Shown here: positions 47,198-56,650 of the stretch, piece after piece
Layout: each line of letters begins with the position of its first letter
Numbering within the stretch: the stretch's first letter is position 1
Source: Thauera humireducens
GTDB taxonomy: Bacteria > Pseudomonadota > Gammaproteobacteria > Burkholderiales > Rhodocyclaceae
NCBI RefSeq assembly: GCF_001051995.2
Contig: NZ_CP014646.1
Coordinates: 1,364,001-1,428,000 of the forward strand
Direction: 5' to 3'
DNA: 64,000 bases
Made by a program: the position numbers and the translations under genes
The notes under the pieces: generated by a model
Database searches by the model: none
What the model saw: only the letters and a program-made list of their open reading frames with translations
Told to the model about the DNA's origin: nothing

Positions 47198-47314
47198 ATG
47201 AGACGCCTGGTCCTTGTTGCCCTGGCTGGCGCGCTCGTTGCCGGCTGCGGGGCCTCACAGCGCGAGGCCGAGCAAGCGGCCGCAAATCGCGCCCAGCGCG
47301 CCGAGTTTTCGTAG
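47198..47314 (+). CDS. Small lipoprotein, 38 aa
   Basis: 38 residues behind GGGGGAGGAG-ATG. Lipobox LVAGC after a hydrophobic signal (RRLVLVALAGALVAGCG), then a short charged helix REAEQAAANRAQRAEFS. Rz1-like or entericidin-like in size; without a partner, Rz1 is unlikely. It ends 3 nt before the convergent integrase stop. Confidence 0.6.
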   Translation: MRRLVLVALAGALVAGCGASQREAEQAAANRAQRAEFS

Positions 47315-47317
47315 CGC

Positions 47318-48592
47318 TCACCCCGTGCCCGTCGCCCCGGCGGGCGCGCATTCATCCTGCGGGCAGCACATCCCTATCAGCTTCGCCTCGAGCCGATCCA
47401 CAATCGGCCGCAGGCGCTCGATGTCACTCTGCACGTAGCCCGCCGTCACGTCGCCGGCCGCACCGCTCTTGTGGTTGAGCAAGCGCTTGACCACGAACGA
47501 CGACACCTCGAGCGAATCCAGCCAGGTCGCAAACGTGCGTCGCAGATCATGCGGCGTCCACGCCAGATCATGCTTGGCGACCAGAATCTCGCGGATGTCG
47601 TGCGCGGGCGACGTATGCCCGACCTCGCGCTTTGGCGCAGGAAACACCCACGGCGAGCCGATCTTCTTTGCTGCAGCCACTCTGCGCTCCAGCATCGCTC
47701 GCACCCATGGACCGACCGGAACCTCGAAGCTCTCCCGGTTCTTCGTGTCCTCCACCTCGAACGTGCCCCGGCGCAGATTCACCTTGGCGACCTCCAGTCG
47801 CGCTGCCTCATAGCTGCGCATGCCGGTGAAAAGCAAGAAGCGCCAGTAGTCGCGCACAACCTCCCACCGATCAGGCCATCGCTCGTCCGCGACGTCATCG
47901 ACGAGCTTCCACCACAGCGGCAATGTCGCCGCATCAAGGTAGTTCTTCCTCCGCCGCTCGCGGTTCCATAGCCGGCGCTGCCGCAGCACCACGACAGGAT
48001 TCAACACGATCAGCGGCACCCCGCCGGGCTTGATGTATTGCTCGTTGTTGAGCGCGTAGTTCATGACCGCAGAGAGCGTACGCATCACCCGGTTTGCAGT
48101 GGTGCCTGACGGCTTCGCGGTAAGGGCCTTGTGCCGTTCGATCACCATCGAGGCGTCAATGCTGTCGGCGGGCAATGCGTGCCAGTCGGCAAGATACCTC
48201 CACAGCTTTCTGTAGTCGTCGACCGTGCGCGGCTTGAGCGGCGGGTCTGTCCTGGTGCGCTCGGTCAGGTAGTCCTCAAACAGCATGTCGAGCGTCACGA
48301 CCTCAGTCGGCGCGGATTCGCGCCGCTCGTCGTGCGGGTTCTTGCCGGCGGCCATGCCGGCCAGGAGCCGCATACCTTCCACGCGCGCGTCGGGCAGCGT
48401 CACCACGCCAACGCGGCCGACCGTGACGCGCACGGTCTTGCCGCCCATTTTGCGCTCGACGATGTAGCTCTTTGCCCCGTTGGCGGTGACGCGCAGCGCG
48501 AAGCCAGGCACCTCGGAGTCACGAACGAACAGCGCGCCAGATTCTGGCGGCTCGATGGCCTCGATCACGGCCTTGGTCAGCTTCAGCTTCAT
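47318..48592 (-). CDS. int: Tyrosine integrase (phage type, DUF4102 arm domain)
   Basis: 424 residues from ATG 48592; the upstream in-frame part covers the repeat region and is rejected. N-terminal DUF4102 arm-binding domain (KLTKAVIEAIEPPESGALFV, GFALRVTANGAKSYIVERK). Core-binding domain about 110-200. Catalytic domain: Arg in LFTGMRSYEAARLE, Lys in the EVEDTKNRESF turn, HxxR in WTPHDLRRTFATW, His in LLNHKS, and Tyr in TAGYVQSD. All expected catalytic residues appear present. It integrates the prophage beside uvrC and excises it with Xis. Confidence 0.93.
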   Translation of the reverse strand: MKLKLTKAVIEAIEPPESGALFVRDSEVPGFALRVTANGAKSYIVERKMGGKTVRVTVGRVGVVTLPDARVEGMRLLAGMAAGKNPHDERRESAPTEVVTLDMLFEDYLTERTRTDPPLKPRTVDDYRKLWRYLADWHALPADSIDASMVIERHKALTAKPSGTTANRVMRTLSAVMNYALNNEQYIKPGGVPLIVLNPVVVLRQRRLWNRERRRKNYLDAATLPLWWKLVDDVADERWPDRWEVVRDYWRFLLFTGMRSYEAARLEVAKVNLRRGTFEVEDTKNRESFEVPVGPWVRAMLERRVAAAKKIGSPWVFPAPKREVGHTSPAHDIREILVAKHDLAWTPHDLRRTFATWLDSLEVSSFVVKRLLNHKSGAAGDVTAGYVQSDIERLRPIVDRLEAKLIGMCCPQDECAPAGATGTG

Positions 48593-48597
48593 GTTGT

Positions 48598-48655
48598 GGC
48601 TACACAGGCTACACAAGTAGCCACGAATCCTACCCCATGTAGCCAATCGGTAGCC
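48598..48655. repeat. Integrase-leader repeats (GGCTACACA and inverted copies)
   Basis: GGCTACACA twice in direct tandem (48598-48606, 48607-48615), then AGTAGCC, TGTAGCC and GGTAGCC in inverted orientation up to 48655. Candidate arm-type Int/Xis sites or an int operator. Confidence 0.65.
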
Positions 48656-48773
48656 GCCGGAAATCGCTCCTCTGCTATCCGACTGCACTGAATGAAATTA
48701 CAGCAAAGAGCAGCAACCCTTTCACGCAGCATGCTCGACACCAATTCCCATCAAAAGGAATCTGATGCAAATC
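48656..48773. other. Prophage-host junction zone
   Basis: 118 nt between the int leader repeats and the uvrC stop. No tRNA or tmRNA is seen. CTGCACTGA at about 48682 and TCAGTGCAG at about 48774 form an inverted pair whose second arm overlaps the end of uvrC. The attachment core is probably here, but the matching copy would be beyond position 1. Confidence 0.5.
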
Positions 48774-50591
48774 TCAGTGCAGCGCAGCGTAGATCTGTTC
48801 GGCCAGCTTGCGGCTGACGCCGTCGACGCGGCACAGGTCCTCGACCGTGGCGTCGCGCACGCCATCCAGTCCGCCGAAGGCGGCGAGCAGACTCCGCCGG
48901 CGTGAGGGGCCGACGCCCGGGATGTCCTCCAGTTTCGAGCCCACCCGTACCTTGCCGCGCTTGACGCGGTGGCCGGTGATCGCAAAACGGTGGGCCTCGT
49001 CGCGGATCTCCACGATCAGGTGCAGCGCGGCCGATTCGCCGCCGAGCGCCAGCCCTTCGCGGCCGTCGGGGAAGATCAGCGTCTCCAGTCCTGCCTTGCG
49101 CCCCTCGCCTTTCGCCACGCCCACCATCGCCACCGACTCGAGGCCGACTTCGGCGAGGATCGCGCGTGCGGCGCTCACCTGCCCCTTGCCGCCGTCGATC
49201 AGGATCAGGTCCGGGCACACGCTTTCGCCCGCCGCTACCTTGCCGTAACGGCGTTCCAGCGCCTGGCGCATCGCCGCGAAGTCGTCACCCGGGGTGATGC
49301 CGCTGATGTTGTAACGGCGGTACTCGGCACGCTTCATCGCGCCCGCCTCGCACACCACGCAGGACGCCACCGTGGCCTCGCCCATGGTGTGGCTGATGTC
49401 GAAGCACTCGATGCGCTGCGGCGCCTCGTCCATGCCGAGCGCCTCGCGCAGGGCGTCGAGGCGCTGCTCGATGCGGCCGGTATCGCGTGCGCGGGCCTGG
49501 ATGGCGAGGCGGGCGTTCTTCTCCGCCATCTCCATCCAGGCCTTCTCGGCGGCAAAGCGCGGCGATACCACGCCCGGCGGGCGATCGGTGATCTCGGCCA
49601 ATGTCTCCTTGACCGCCTCCGGCGCCAGATTCACCAGGATGCGCGCAGGGATCGGGTGCTGGCTGTAGTGCTGCTCGACAAAGGCGAGCAGGCTGTCTGC
49701 CGCACCGGAAACCGCCGCGCCGCTGGGGAACTGGGGACGGTCGCCGAGGTGGCGGCCGCCGCGCACCATGGCGATGTTCACGCAGGTCATGCCGTCCTCC
49801 TCGATCGCGGCGAGCACATCGACGTCCTCGTCCTTGCGGCTGTCTACGAACTGCTTGTGCAGCACCGCCTGCAACACGCGCACCTGGTCGCGGCAGGCGG
49901 CGGCCTCCTCGAAGGCCAGGCGGTCGGCGGCGGCCTGCATGCGCGTGCTGAGATCATCGATGACTTCGTTGGCCTGGCCGTCGAGGAAGCGCGTGGCGAG
50001 CTTTACGTCGGCCGCGTAGCCCTGGGGTTCGATGAGGCCGACGCAGGGCGCGGTGCAGCGCTTGATCTGATGCAGCAGGCAGGGACGCGAGCGGTTGGCG
50101 AAGACGGTATTCTCGCAAGTGCGCAGCTGGAAGGTCTTCTGCAGCAGGTGAATGCTCTCGCGCACCGCCCAGGCGTTCGGGAAGGGGCCGAAGTAGCGCG
50201 CGCCCTTGGTGAAGGCGCCGCGGTGGTAGGCGAGACGCGGGTATTCGTCGGCGGAGAGTTCGATGTAGGGGTAGGTCTTGTCGTCGCGGAAGAGGATGTT
50301 GTAGCGCGGCGCCAGGCTCTTGATGAGGTTGTTCTCGAGGATCAGGGCCTCGGCCTCGGAGCGGGTGGCGGTGATGTCGACGCGCTGGACCTGCGCGACC
50401 ATCATGGCGATGCGCGGGCTGGAGACGGTCTTCTGGAAGTAACTGGAGACGCGGCGTCTGAGGTTCTTGGCCTTGCCGACGTAGAGCACCTTGTCGTCGG
50501 CGCCGATCATGCGATAGACGCCGGGTTCCTCGGTGAGGGTGCGGAGGAAGGGCTTGGGGTCGAAGGCGCTAACAGGCGTCGGATCGGTCAT
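48774..50591 (-). CDS. uvrC: Excinuclease ABC subunit C
   Basis: 605 residues, full length. GIY-YIG nuclease domain at about 20-100 (PGVYRMIGADDKVLYVGKAK, NLRRRVSSYFQK). UVR motif about 205-240. The RNase H-like C-terminal nuclease region has CFDISHTMGEATVASCVV and LILIDGGKGQVSAA. Tandem helix-hairpin-helix at 550-605 (IPGVGPSRRRSLLAAFGGLD, RVDGVSRKLAEQIYAAL). It makes both incisions in nucleotide excision repair after UvrAB. The gene is intact beside the integrated phage. Confidence 0.97.
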   Translation of the reverse strand: MTDPTPVSAFDPKPFLRTLTEEPGVYRMIGADDKVLYVGKAKNLRRRVSSYFQKTVSSPRIAMMVAQVQRVDITATRSEAEALILENNLIKSLAPRYNILFRDDKTYPYIELSADEYPRLAYHRGAFTKGARYFGPFPNAWAVRESIHLLQKTFQLRTCENTVFANRSRPCLLHQIKRCTAPCVGLIEPQGYAADVKLATRFLDGQANEVIDDLSTRMQAAADRLAFEEAAACRDQVRVLQAVLHKQFVDSRKDEDVDVLAAIEEDGMTCVNIAMVRGGRHLGDRPQFPSGAAVSGAADSLLAFVEQHYSQHPIPARILVNLAPEAVKETLAEITDRPPGVVSPRFAAEKAWMEMAEKNARLAIQARARDTGRIEQRLDALREALGMDEAPQRIECFDISHTMGEATVASCVVCEAGAMKRAEYRRYNISGITPGDDFAAMRQALERRYGKVAAGESVCPDLILIDGGKGQVSAARAILAEVGLESVAMVGVAKGEGRKAGLETLIFPDGREGLALGGESAALHLIVEIRDEAHRFAITGHRVKRGKVRVGSKLEDIPGVGPSRRRSLLAAFGGLDGVRDATVEDLCRVDGVSRKLAEQIYAALH

Positions 50592-50633
50592 GGGGGGCGT
50601 GTTGAACGGGGCTAGAAACCATCGGTGACCTGA

Positions 50634-50729
50634 AGCGGATGCGGCGTGCTCCTTCCATGGTCTGCGGAACTCGCTCGCGCTGCTCGCTCAGACAGTCCTC
50701 GCCCATTTCAGGAACACCCCGCATCCGCT
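50634..50729. repeat. REP-like intergenic inverted repeat
   Basis: 15-nt arms AGCGGATGCGG(C/G)GTG at 50634-50648 and 50715-50729 (one mismatch). The interior reads CTCGCTCGCGCTGCTCGCTC-type sequence, a dispersed intergenic repeat style often seen in Azoarcus-type genomes. No gene. Confidence 0.65.
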
Positions 50730-50784
50730 CCAGCGCAGTCAATACGCGACGGCCGCTTGAGAGCGGCGCTGCGTTGCCCGGGGA

Positions 50785-51930
50785 TTATCCGTCCTTGCGC
50801 AGGACTTCGGTACGTTGCTGGCCGATGGTGGCGGCGGTCATCGTTGGCGCGACGCTCGTGTCTCCGGGAATGGACGCGACGTGTTCGCGAGCCTGGGAGT
50901 AGGCCGCGTGCAACTCCAGGGCGAAGGGATCGGCGAGCCAGGCTGGCCGGGCCGTGCTCGGCACGATCGCCGCGAGGCGGGCGAGGTTGTCGGCATCGGG
51001 AACCGGGGCCCAGCGGTCGAGCAGTTCGGCGGCGAGATCCGGGCGGTTGCAGACGAGCAGCATGTCGCAGCCGGCCTCGTAGGCGGCCTTGGCACGGCCG
51101 ACGATGTCGCCGGCAAGGCGCGCGCCTTCCATGTTGAGGTCGTCGCTGAAGATCACGCCCTTAAAGCCGAGGCGGCCACGGAGCACGTCCTTGAGCCAGA
51201 AGGGCGAGAAGCCCGCCGGCTGCGGTTGCGGGCTGGGATCGGCCTTGGGGTAGATGACGTGGGCCGGCATCACGCCGGCGAGCTGGCGACCGAGGCGGTG
51301 GCGGTAGGGGGCGACGTCCTCGGCCCAGATCGTGTCGAAGTCGCGTTCGTCGACCGGCACGTCGTGGTGCGAGTCGGCCTCGACGAAGCCGTGGCCGGGG
51401 AAGTGCTTGCCGATGCAGCCCATGCCGGCATCGGCCATCCCCGCACACAGCGCCTGGGCGAGCGCGGCAACGGCCTGCGGGTCGCGATGGAAGGCGCGGT
51501 TGCCGATGGCGCGGCTGCAGCCATAGTCGAGATCGAGCACCGGCGTGAAGCTGAGGTCGACGCCATGCGCCAGCAGTTCGGCGGCAAGCACGAAGCCGGT
51601 AGCGCGGGCGGCATCGAGCGCCGCGAGGTGGTCCTGCGCCCACAGCGCGCCGAGGCTGCGCATGGCGGGCAGGCGGGTGAAGCCGTCGGTGCGGAAGCGC
51701 TGTACCCTGCCCCCTTCATGATCGACCGCGATGATCAGCGCCGGGTCGCGCAGTGCGCGGATCTCGGCGGTGAGCGCGCGAAGCTGGTCGGAGCCGGTGT
51801 AGTTGCGCGCGAACAGGATCACGCCGCCGACCAGAGGATCGAGCAGGCGCTCGCGCTCCGCGTCGGTGAGCGCAGTGCCGGCGACGTCGATCATGACGGG
51901 GCCGCGCGGACGGTGGATCGCTTGGCTCAT
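50785..51930 (-). CDS. nagZ: Beta-N-acetylhexosaminidase
   Basis: 381 residues, GH3 family. IIAVDHEGGRVQRFRTDGFT, then KHFPGHGFVEADSHHDVP (the conserved GKHFPGHG...DSH loop with the catalytic His/Asp pair) and FSDDLNMEGARL with the nucleophile Asp. It removes GlcNAc from anhydro-muropeptides during cell-wall recycling in the cytoplasm. About 40 extra residues follow the barrel. 18 nt after acpS. Confidence 0.95.
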   Translation of the reverse strand: MSQAIHRPRGPVMIDVAGTALTDAERERLLDPLVGGVILFARNYTGSDQLRALTAEIRALRDPALIIAVDHEGGRVQRFRTDGFTRLPAMRSLGALWAQDHLAALDAARATGFVLAAELLAHGVDLSFTPVLDLDYGCSRAIGNRAFHRDPQAVAALAQALCAGMADAGMGCIGKHFPGHGFVEADSHHDVPVDERDFDTIWAEDVAPYRHRLGRQLAGVMPAHVIYPKADPSPQPQPAGFSPFWLKDVLRGRLGFKGVIFSDDLNMEGARLAGDIVGRAKAAYEAGCDMLLVCNRPDLAAELLDRWAPVPDADNLARLAAIVPSTARPAWLADPFALELHAAYSQAREHVASIPGDTSVAPTMTAATIGQQRTEVLRKDG

Positions 51931-51948
51931 GGGGTCAGGTCCTTGGAC

Positions 51949-52326
51949 TCAGACGCGCTCGATCAGCGCGAACGCCACGACGTTGTCTTCCTCGTCGCTG
52001 ATGCTGAGGTGGGCGCGCAGCGCGTGAGCCTGCATGTGCGCGGCGAGGCGATCGTCGTAACGGTACTCGGGCTTGCCGAGCGCATCGTGGGCGACGGCAA
52101 CGGCGTGCAGCGTGGCGGGCACGGCCACACCGGTGCCGAGCGCCTTGCCGAACGCCTCCTTGGCGGCGAAGCGCTTGGCGAGGAAGCGTGCCGGGTCGCG
52201 GTGCGCACGCCATGCCTCGACCTCTGAAGCGGCGAGGATGCGCAGGGCGAAGCGCTCGCCGAAGCGCGCGAGTGACTTTCGCACACGCTCGATGCGCACG
52301 ATGTCGGTACCGATGCCATGGATCAC
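51949..52326 (-). CDS. acpS: Holo-acyl-carrier-protein synthase
   Basis: 125 residues. IHGIGTDIVRIERVRKSLAR with the metal-binding Asp, then FLAKRFAAKEAFGKALGTGV with the conserved KxxxxKE motif and Glu. It transfers the 4'-phosphopantetheine arm from CoA to apo-ACP for fatty acid synthesis. Typical length and place between pdxJ and nagZ. Confidence 0.95.
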   Translation of the reverse strand: MIHGIGTDIVRIERVRKSLARFGERFALRILAASEVEAWRAHRDPARFLAKRFAAKEAFGKALGTGVAVPATLHAVAVAHDALGKPEYRYDDRLAAHMQAHALRAHLSISDEEDNVVAFALIERV

Positions 52327-52348
52327 GCGTGTGCCTTCGCGGGCCGGG

Positions 52349-53101
52349 TCAGGCGGTCTGCGCCGCTTCGCGCATCAGGCGCTTCATCTCGACCACCGCC
52401 TCGCGCAGGCCGACGAAGACCGAGCGGCTGACGATGGCGTGGCCGATGTGCAGCTCGCGGATGCCGTGCAGGCGCGCGATCGGCTGCACGTTGTAGTAGT
52501 TGAGCGCATGACCGGCGTTGAAGCGCATCCCCAGGCGGCGGACAGCCTCGCCCGCGCTGCGGATCTTGTCGATTTCGGCAAGCACAGCCGGCGCTTCGGC
52601 ATCGCGGCCGGCGGCATGGAAGGCGTGGGCGTAGGGGCCGGTGTGGATCTCGCACACGCGCGCGCCGATACGGGCAGCGGCCTCGATCTGGTCGACCTCG
52701 GCGTCGATGAAGACACTCGTGACGATACCGGCGTCGGCCAGGCGGGCGATGACGTCCTTGAGGCGCGCCTCCTGCGACAGCACGTCCAGCCCACCTTCGG
52801 TCGTGATCTCGTGACGCCCCTCCGGCACCAGCATCGCCATCTGCGGCCGGGTGCGGCAGGCGATCGCGACCATCTCGTCAGTGGCCGCCATCTCGAGGTT
52901 GAGCTTGACCTGGGTGAGTTCGGCCAAACGACGCACGTCCTCGTCGTTGATGTGGCGGCGATCCTCGCGCAGATGGATGGTGATGCCGTCCGCCCCGCCA
53001 AGGTGGGCTTCCACCGCGGCCCACACCGGATCGGGTTCCCAGGTGCGGCGCGCCTGGCGCAGCGTGGCGACGTGGTCGATGTTGACGCCGAGTTCGATCA
53101 T
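52349..53101 (-). CDS. pdxJ: Pyridoxine 5'-phosphate synthase
   Basis: 250 residues. [20 protein letters not shown] and [20 protein letters not shown] are the N-terminal active-site blocks; further on [25 protein letters not shown] and [19 protein letters not shown]. It condenses aminoacetone phosphate with deoxyxylulose 5-phosphate. Its ATG overlaps the recO stop (TGATG). Confidence 0.96.
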   Translation of the reverse strand: MIELGVNIDHVATLRQARRTWEPDPVWAAVEAHLGGADGITIHLREDRRHINDEDVRRLAELTQVKLNLEMAATDEMVAIACRTRPQMAMLVPEGRHEITTEGGLDVLSQEARLKDVIARLADAGIVTSVFIDAEVDQIEAAARIGARVCEIHTGPYAHAFHAAGRDAEAPAVLAEIDKIRSAGEAVRRLGMRFNAGHALNYYNVQPIARLHGIRELHIGHAIVSRSVFVGLREAVVEMKRLMREAAQTA

Positions 53102-53853
53102 CAGAGTTCCTGCAATTCCTTCAGCACCCGGCGCGACTGCAGCGGCTGGCCGCCCAGGGTGTGGTTGATCAGCATGCGCAGCAGGTGCTTGGACTGGGCG
53201 AGCGTTTCTGCGCGGGAAAAATCGTCGGCCGCCATGTCGAGCAGGGTCTGCCCCGACAGCAGCGGCTGGTCACCGAGCGCAGCCGCATCGATGCCCTCCT
53301 CCTCGAGGGCCTCCAGCCGCACCGGACCGCGCTCGATTATATAAAGGTAGCGCCCCTCGGGCCGCACTGGCGCGCCGCTCTCGGCCTCTGCGGCGAGCCC
53401 GGCCTCATAGCCGAGATCCTGCAGCAGGGCGAGCTCGAAACGGCGCAGGATCGGGGATTCGGGCTCGCCCCGAGCGAGCGCGCGCACCGCCTCGGCATAG
53501 GCCGCGAACAGCCGCGGATGCGGGTCCTCGCGCGCAGTCAGGCGCACCAGCAGCTCGTTGAGGTAGTAGCCGCAAATGAGCGCGCGACCGGTGAGCAAGG
53601 GCTGGCCGCCCTGCCACTCGGCGCGCACCAGCGTCTTCACCTCGCCGCCGCCGGACCAGTCCATCAGCAGCGGCTGGAAGGCCATCAGCACGCCGCGCAA
53701 CTGCGAATACGGCCGCCGCGCGCCCTTGGCGACGAGACCGACGCGCCCATGGTCACGCGAGAAGACCTCGACGATCAGGCTCGTCTCGCGCCACGGCAGG
53801 GCGTGCAGCATCCAGGCGGGCTGCTGCTCGACGCGCTGTTTCGGACCCGCCAT
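53101..53853 (-). CDS. recO: DNA repair protein RecO
   Basis: 250 residues. N-terminal OB fold: [41 protein letters not shown]-terminal helical part about 80-245 with [11 protein letters not shown] and [20 protein letters not shown]. No zinc-binding Cys cluster is seen, as in many Betaproteobacteria. With RecF/RecR it loads RecA on SSB-coated DNA. Confidence 0.93.
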   Translation of the reverse strand: MAGPKQRVEQQPAWMLHALPWRETSLIVEVFSRDHGRVGLVAKGARRPYSQLRGVLMAFQPLLMDWSGGGEVKTLVRAEWQGGQPLLTGRALICGYYLNELLVRLTAREDPHPRLFAAYAEAVRALARGEPESPILRRFELALLQDLGYEAGLAAEAESGAPVRPEGRYLYIIERGPVRLEALEEEGIDAAALGDQPLLSGQTLLDMAADDFSRAETLAQSKHLLRMLINHTLGGQPLQSRRVLKELQEL

Positions 53854-53868
53854 GCGCTGTCCTGCGGC

Positions 53869-54798
53869 TTACTCGTAGCCGAGGCTCTTCAGCGCGCGCT
53901 CGTCGTCGGCCCAGCCGCTCTTGACCTTGACCCAGACCTCGAGGAACACCTTGCCGTCGAACAGCTTCTCGAGCTCGACGCGAGCCTCGCTGGAAATGCG
54001 CTTGAGCTTCTCGCCGCCCTTGCCGATGACGATGGACTTGTGGCCCGCCTTGTCCACGATGACCGCAGCATGAATGCGGCGCAGGTTACCTTCGACCTCG
54101 AACTTCTCGATCTCGACCGCAATGCCGTAGGGCAGCTCGTCGCCGAGCAGACGGAACAGCTTCTCGCGCAGGAACTCCGACGCCAGGAAGCGCTCGCTGC
54201 GGTCGGTGATCTCGTCCTCCTCGAACATCGGCTCGCCGAACGGCAGCAGCGGCGTGGCGGCCTTGATCAGTTCCTCGACGTTGCGCCCCTTCTCGGCCGA
54301 CAAGGGCACGATCTCGGCAAAGTCGCGCACCTTGCGAACCTCGTCGATGAAGGGCAGCAGGCGGGCCTTGTCCTTCAACTGGTCCACCTTGTTGATCACC
54401 AGGACGAGCTTCGCCGCCTCGGGAATCACCGACAGCACCTTGCGATCGTCCTCGCCGAAGCGCCCGGCCTCGATCACGAAGAACACCAGGTCGACGTCAG
54501 CGAGCGCCTGCGACACGCTGCGGTTCATGGCGCGGTTGAGCGCATTGCGGTGCTTGGTCTGGAAGCCCGGCGTATCGACGAACACGAACTGCGCACCGGC
54601 CTCGGTCAGGATGCCGGTGACGCGGTGGCGCGTGGTCTGCGCCTTGCTGGAGACGATGCTGATCTTCTGTCCGATCAGGCGGTTGAGCAGGGTCGATTTG
54701 CCGACGTTGGGGCGGCCGACGATAGCGACGAAACCGGCGCGAAAACCGCCCTCTCCGCCATGGTCTGCTGCGTTCTGATCTGGATGCTGTTCGTTCAT
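53869..54798 (-). CDS. era: GTPase Era
   Basis: 309 residues from ATG 54798, which overlaps the rnc stop (ATGA). G motifs: [33 protein letters not shown], and [12 protein letters not shown] domain about 230-300 with [20 protein letters not shown]. It binds the 3' end of 16S rRNA and helps 30S maturation. Coupling to rnc is conserved. Confidence 0.96.
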   Translation of the reverse strand: MNEQHPDQNAADHGGEGGFRAGFVAIVGRPNVGKSTLLNRLIGQKISIVSSKAQTTRHRVTGILTEAGAQFVFVDTPGFQTKHRNALNRAMNRSVSQALADVDLVFFVIEAGRFGEDDRKVLSVIPEAAKLVLVINKVDQLKDKARLLPFIDEVRKVRDFAEIVPLSAEKGRNVEELIKAATPLLPFGEPMFEEDEITDRSERFLASEFLREKLFRLLGDELPYGIAVEIEKFEVEGNLRRIHAAVIVDKAGHKSIVIGKGGEKLKRISSEARVELEKLFDGKVFLEVWVKVKSGWADDERALKSLGYE

Positions 54799-55466
54799 TT
54801 GTTCCTCAAGGCTGCCAGCGCAAGCTCGGCCGACTGCTGTTCCGCCACGCGGCGGCTGGGGCCCCGTCCAAGGGTGCGGACGCCGAATTTCGGCACTTCG
54901 CAGGCCACCTCGAACTCCTGCGCATGCGCCTCGCCGAGCGCCTGCACCATCGTATATGTCGGCAACGCCACCTTGCGCGCCTGAAGCCATTCCTGCAAGG
55001 CCGTCTTGGGGTCCTTGCTGGGCCGCTTGGGATCGACCTCGCCGACCGCCTGCGCGTAGAGGCGGTCGATGACGGCCTTCGCCGCGTCGAAACCCGCATC
55101 GAGGAAGACGGCGGCAAACACCGCTTCCATCGCATCGGCCAGGATGGACGGACGGCGTGCGCCCCCCGACTTCAGTTCGCCCTCGCCCAGCCGCAGCACA
55201 TCGCCCAGCTCGAGATCGAGCGCGATGCGGTACAGCGCGTCCTGGCGGACCAGCGAGGCCCGCACGCGCGACAGCTCGCCCTCGCGCAGCTGGCCGAAGC
55301 GGCCGAAAAGGGCGATCGACATCACGCAGTTGAGAATGCTGTCGCCGAGAAACTCGAAGCGTTCGTTGTTCGGCTGCCCGAAACTGCGGTGGGTCAACGC
55401 CTCGTTGAGCAGGCCAGGATCACGAAACCGGTGCCCGAGCCTGTCCTGCAGGCGGTCAAGCGACAT
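54795..55466 (-). CDS. rnc: Ribonuclease III
   Basis: 223 residues. Catalytic block [17 protein letters not shown] and second acidic block [20 protein letters not shown]; dsRNA-binding domain about 155-223 ([20 protein letters not shown]). It processes rRNA precursors and dsRNA. Its overlap with era is typical. Confidence 0.97.
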   Translation of the reverse strand: MSLDRLQDRLGHRFRDPGLLNEALTHRSFGQPNNERFEFLGDSILNCVMSIALFGRFGQLREGELSRVRASLVRQDALYRIALDLELGDVLRLGEGELKSGGARRPSILADAMEAVFAAVFLDAGFDAAKAVIDRLYAQAVGEVDPKRPSKDPKTALQEWLQARKVALPTYTMVQALGEAHAQEFEVACEVPKFGVRTLGRGPSRRVAEQQSAELALAALRNK

Positions 55467-55470
55467 CGGC

Positions 55471-55836
55471 TCAACGCCCCTCGCTGGTGGCGTGGAAGTC
55501 GATCACCAGGCTCACGTTGGCGAACAGCGGGACACGACGCTCGTACTCGGCCTCGACCAGCGTGCGCCCATTGACCTTCTCGATGAACAGGTCCGCGCCC
55601 TGCACCGAACTCACGTTGTCGACCTCGGCGCGGCGGCTGAAGCTGCTGCGGATCTGGCTGACGGAAGCACCGTCGTCACCTTCCTGCGCCAGCGCACCGA
55701 CGATGCGCTCCACCGCCATGTACTCGGTGACCGCCGGAACCGTGCGGAAACCCACCAATATCGCCATTGCCGCAACCGCGCCCACGATGAGCACGCTGAT
55801 GAGGGTCAGGCCGCGTTGTTTCGTGTGGTTCTTCAT
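55471..55836 (-). CDS. DUF4845 membrane-associated protein
   Basis: 121 residues. Basic start ([20 protein letters not shown]), one membrane segment at about 9-30, and a soluble domain with [20 protein letters not shown] and [20 protein letters not shown]. The DUF4845 family sits between lepB and rnc in Betaproteobacteria. Function unknown. 4 nt from rnc. Confidence 0.85.
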   Translation of the reverse strand: MKNHTKQRGLTLISVLIVGAVAAMAILVGFRTVPAVTEYMAVERIVGALAQEGDDGASVSQIRSSFSRRAEVDNVSSVQGADLFIEKVNGRTLVEAEYERRVPLFANVSLVIDFHATSEGR

Positions 55837-55851
55837 TCAAGCCCCCGAACG

Positions 55852-56640
55852 TCAGTGAAAGCCGCCAATGCGCTTCATGTCGTTGAAATTGAACCAGATG
55901 AAGAAGGCCTTGCCGACGATGTTCTCTTCCGGCACGAACCCCCACACCCGGCTGTCGCTGCTGGCATCGCGATTGTCGCCCATGACGAAGTAATGCCCGT
56001 CGGGCACGGTACACGCAACGCCGGCGCTCGTGTAGGTGCAGTTCTCACGGAACGGGAAGTTCATCACCTGGGGCACGAAGGCCGGCGCGTCACGTTCGAT
56101 CAGCACCGCGTGCTCAACCTCGCCGAGCTTCTCGGTGTACTGGGGCGAATAGTAGAGACGATCCGGGTGCAGGTAGCTGCCGGCCTCGGCAATGGCGACG
56201 GCCTCGCCGTTGATCGTGAGGCGCTTGTTGCGATACTCGACACGGTCGCCCGGCAGCCCCACCACACGCTTGATGTAGTCGAGCGACGGATCGGCCGGAT
56301 AGCGGAACACCATCACGTCGCCGCGCTTGGGCAGGTTCACCTCGATGACCTTCTTGTTGATCACCGGCAGCCGGATGCCGTAGGTCCACTTGTTGACGAG
56401 AATGAAGTCGCCCACCAGCAGGGTCGGGATCATCGAGCCCGAAGGAATCTTGAACGGCTCGACCACGAACGAGCGCAGGCCGAACACGATCACGATGACC
56501 GGAAAGAAGCTCGCGCCGTATTCCACCCACCACGGCGCCGGCTCGTGCGAGGAACGTCGCTTGCGCGCATGGAAATGGTCGAAGCACCACAACACTCCGG
56601 TGGCAAGGAGCAACAGGAGAAGGATCAGGGCGAAGTTCAT
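55852..56640 (-). CDS. lepB: Signal peptidase I
   Basis: 262 residues. Two N-terminal membrane spans (about 3-19 and 45-66); catalytic Ser in PFKIPSGSMIPTLLVGDFIL; Lys region LPKRGDVMVFRYPADPSLDY; C-terminal box YFVMGDNRDASSDSRVWGFV. It removes signal peptides on the periplasmic face of the inner membrane. 10 nt after lepA. Confidence 0.96.
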   Translation of the reverse strand: MNFALILLLLLLATGVLWCFDHFHARKRRSSHEPAPWWVEYGASFFPVIVIVFGLRSFVVEPFKIPSGSMIPTLLVGDFILVNKWTYGIRLPVINKKVIEVNLPKRGDVMVFRYPADPSLDYIKRVVGLPGDRVEYRNKRLTINGEAVAIAEAGSYLHPDRLYYSPQYTEKLGEVEHAVLIERDAPAFVPQVMNFPFRENCTYTSAGVACTVPDGHYFVMGDNRDASSDSRVWGFVPEENIVGKAFFIWFNFNDMKRIGGFH

Positions 56641-56650
56641 GCGCGTTCGG

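Noticed and set aside
48656..48773. tRNA or tmRNA attachment site beside int
   Set aside because: No cloverleaf or CCA-type end could be found between int and uvrC.
48969..50615. 548-codon plus-strand frame opposite uvrC
   Set aside because: Antisense of conserved uvrC codons; no start signal or domain.
53161..54984. 607-codon plus-strand frame opposite recO and era
   Set aside because: Antisense of conserved genes; composition typical of complementary-strand frames.
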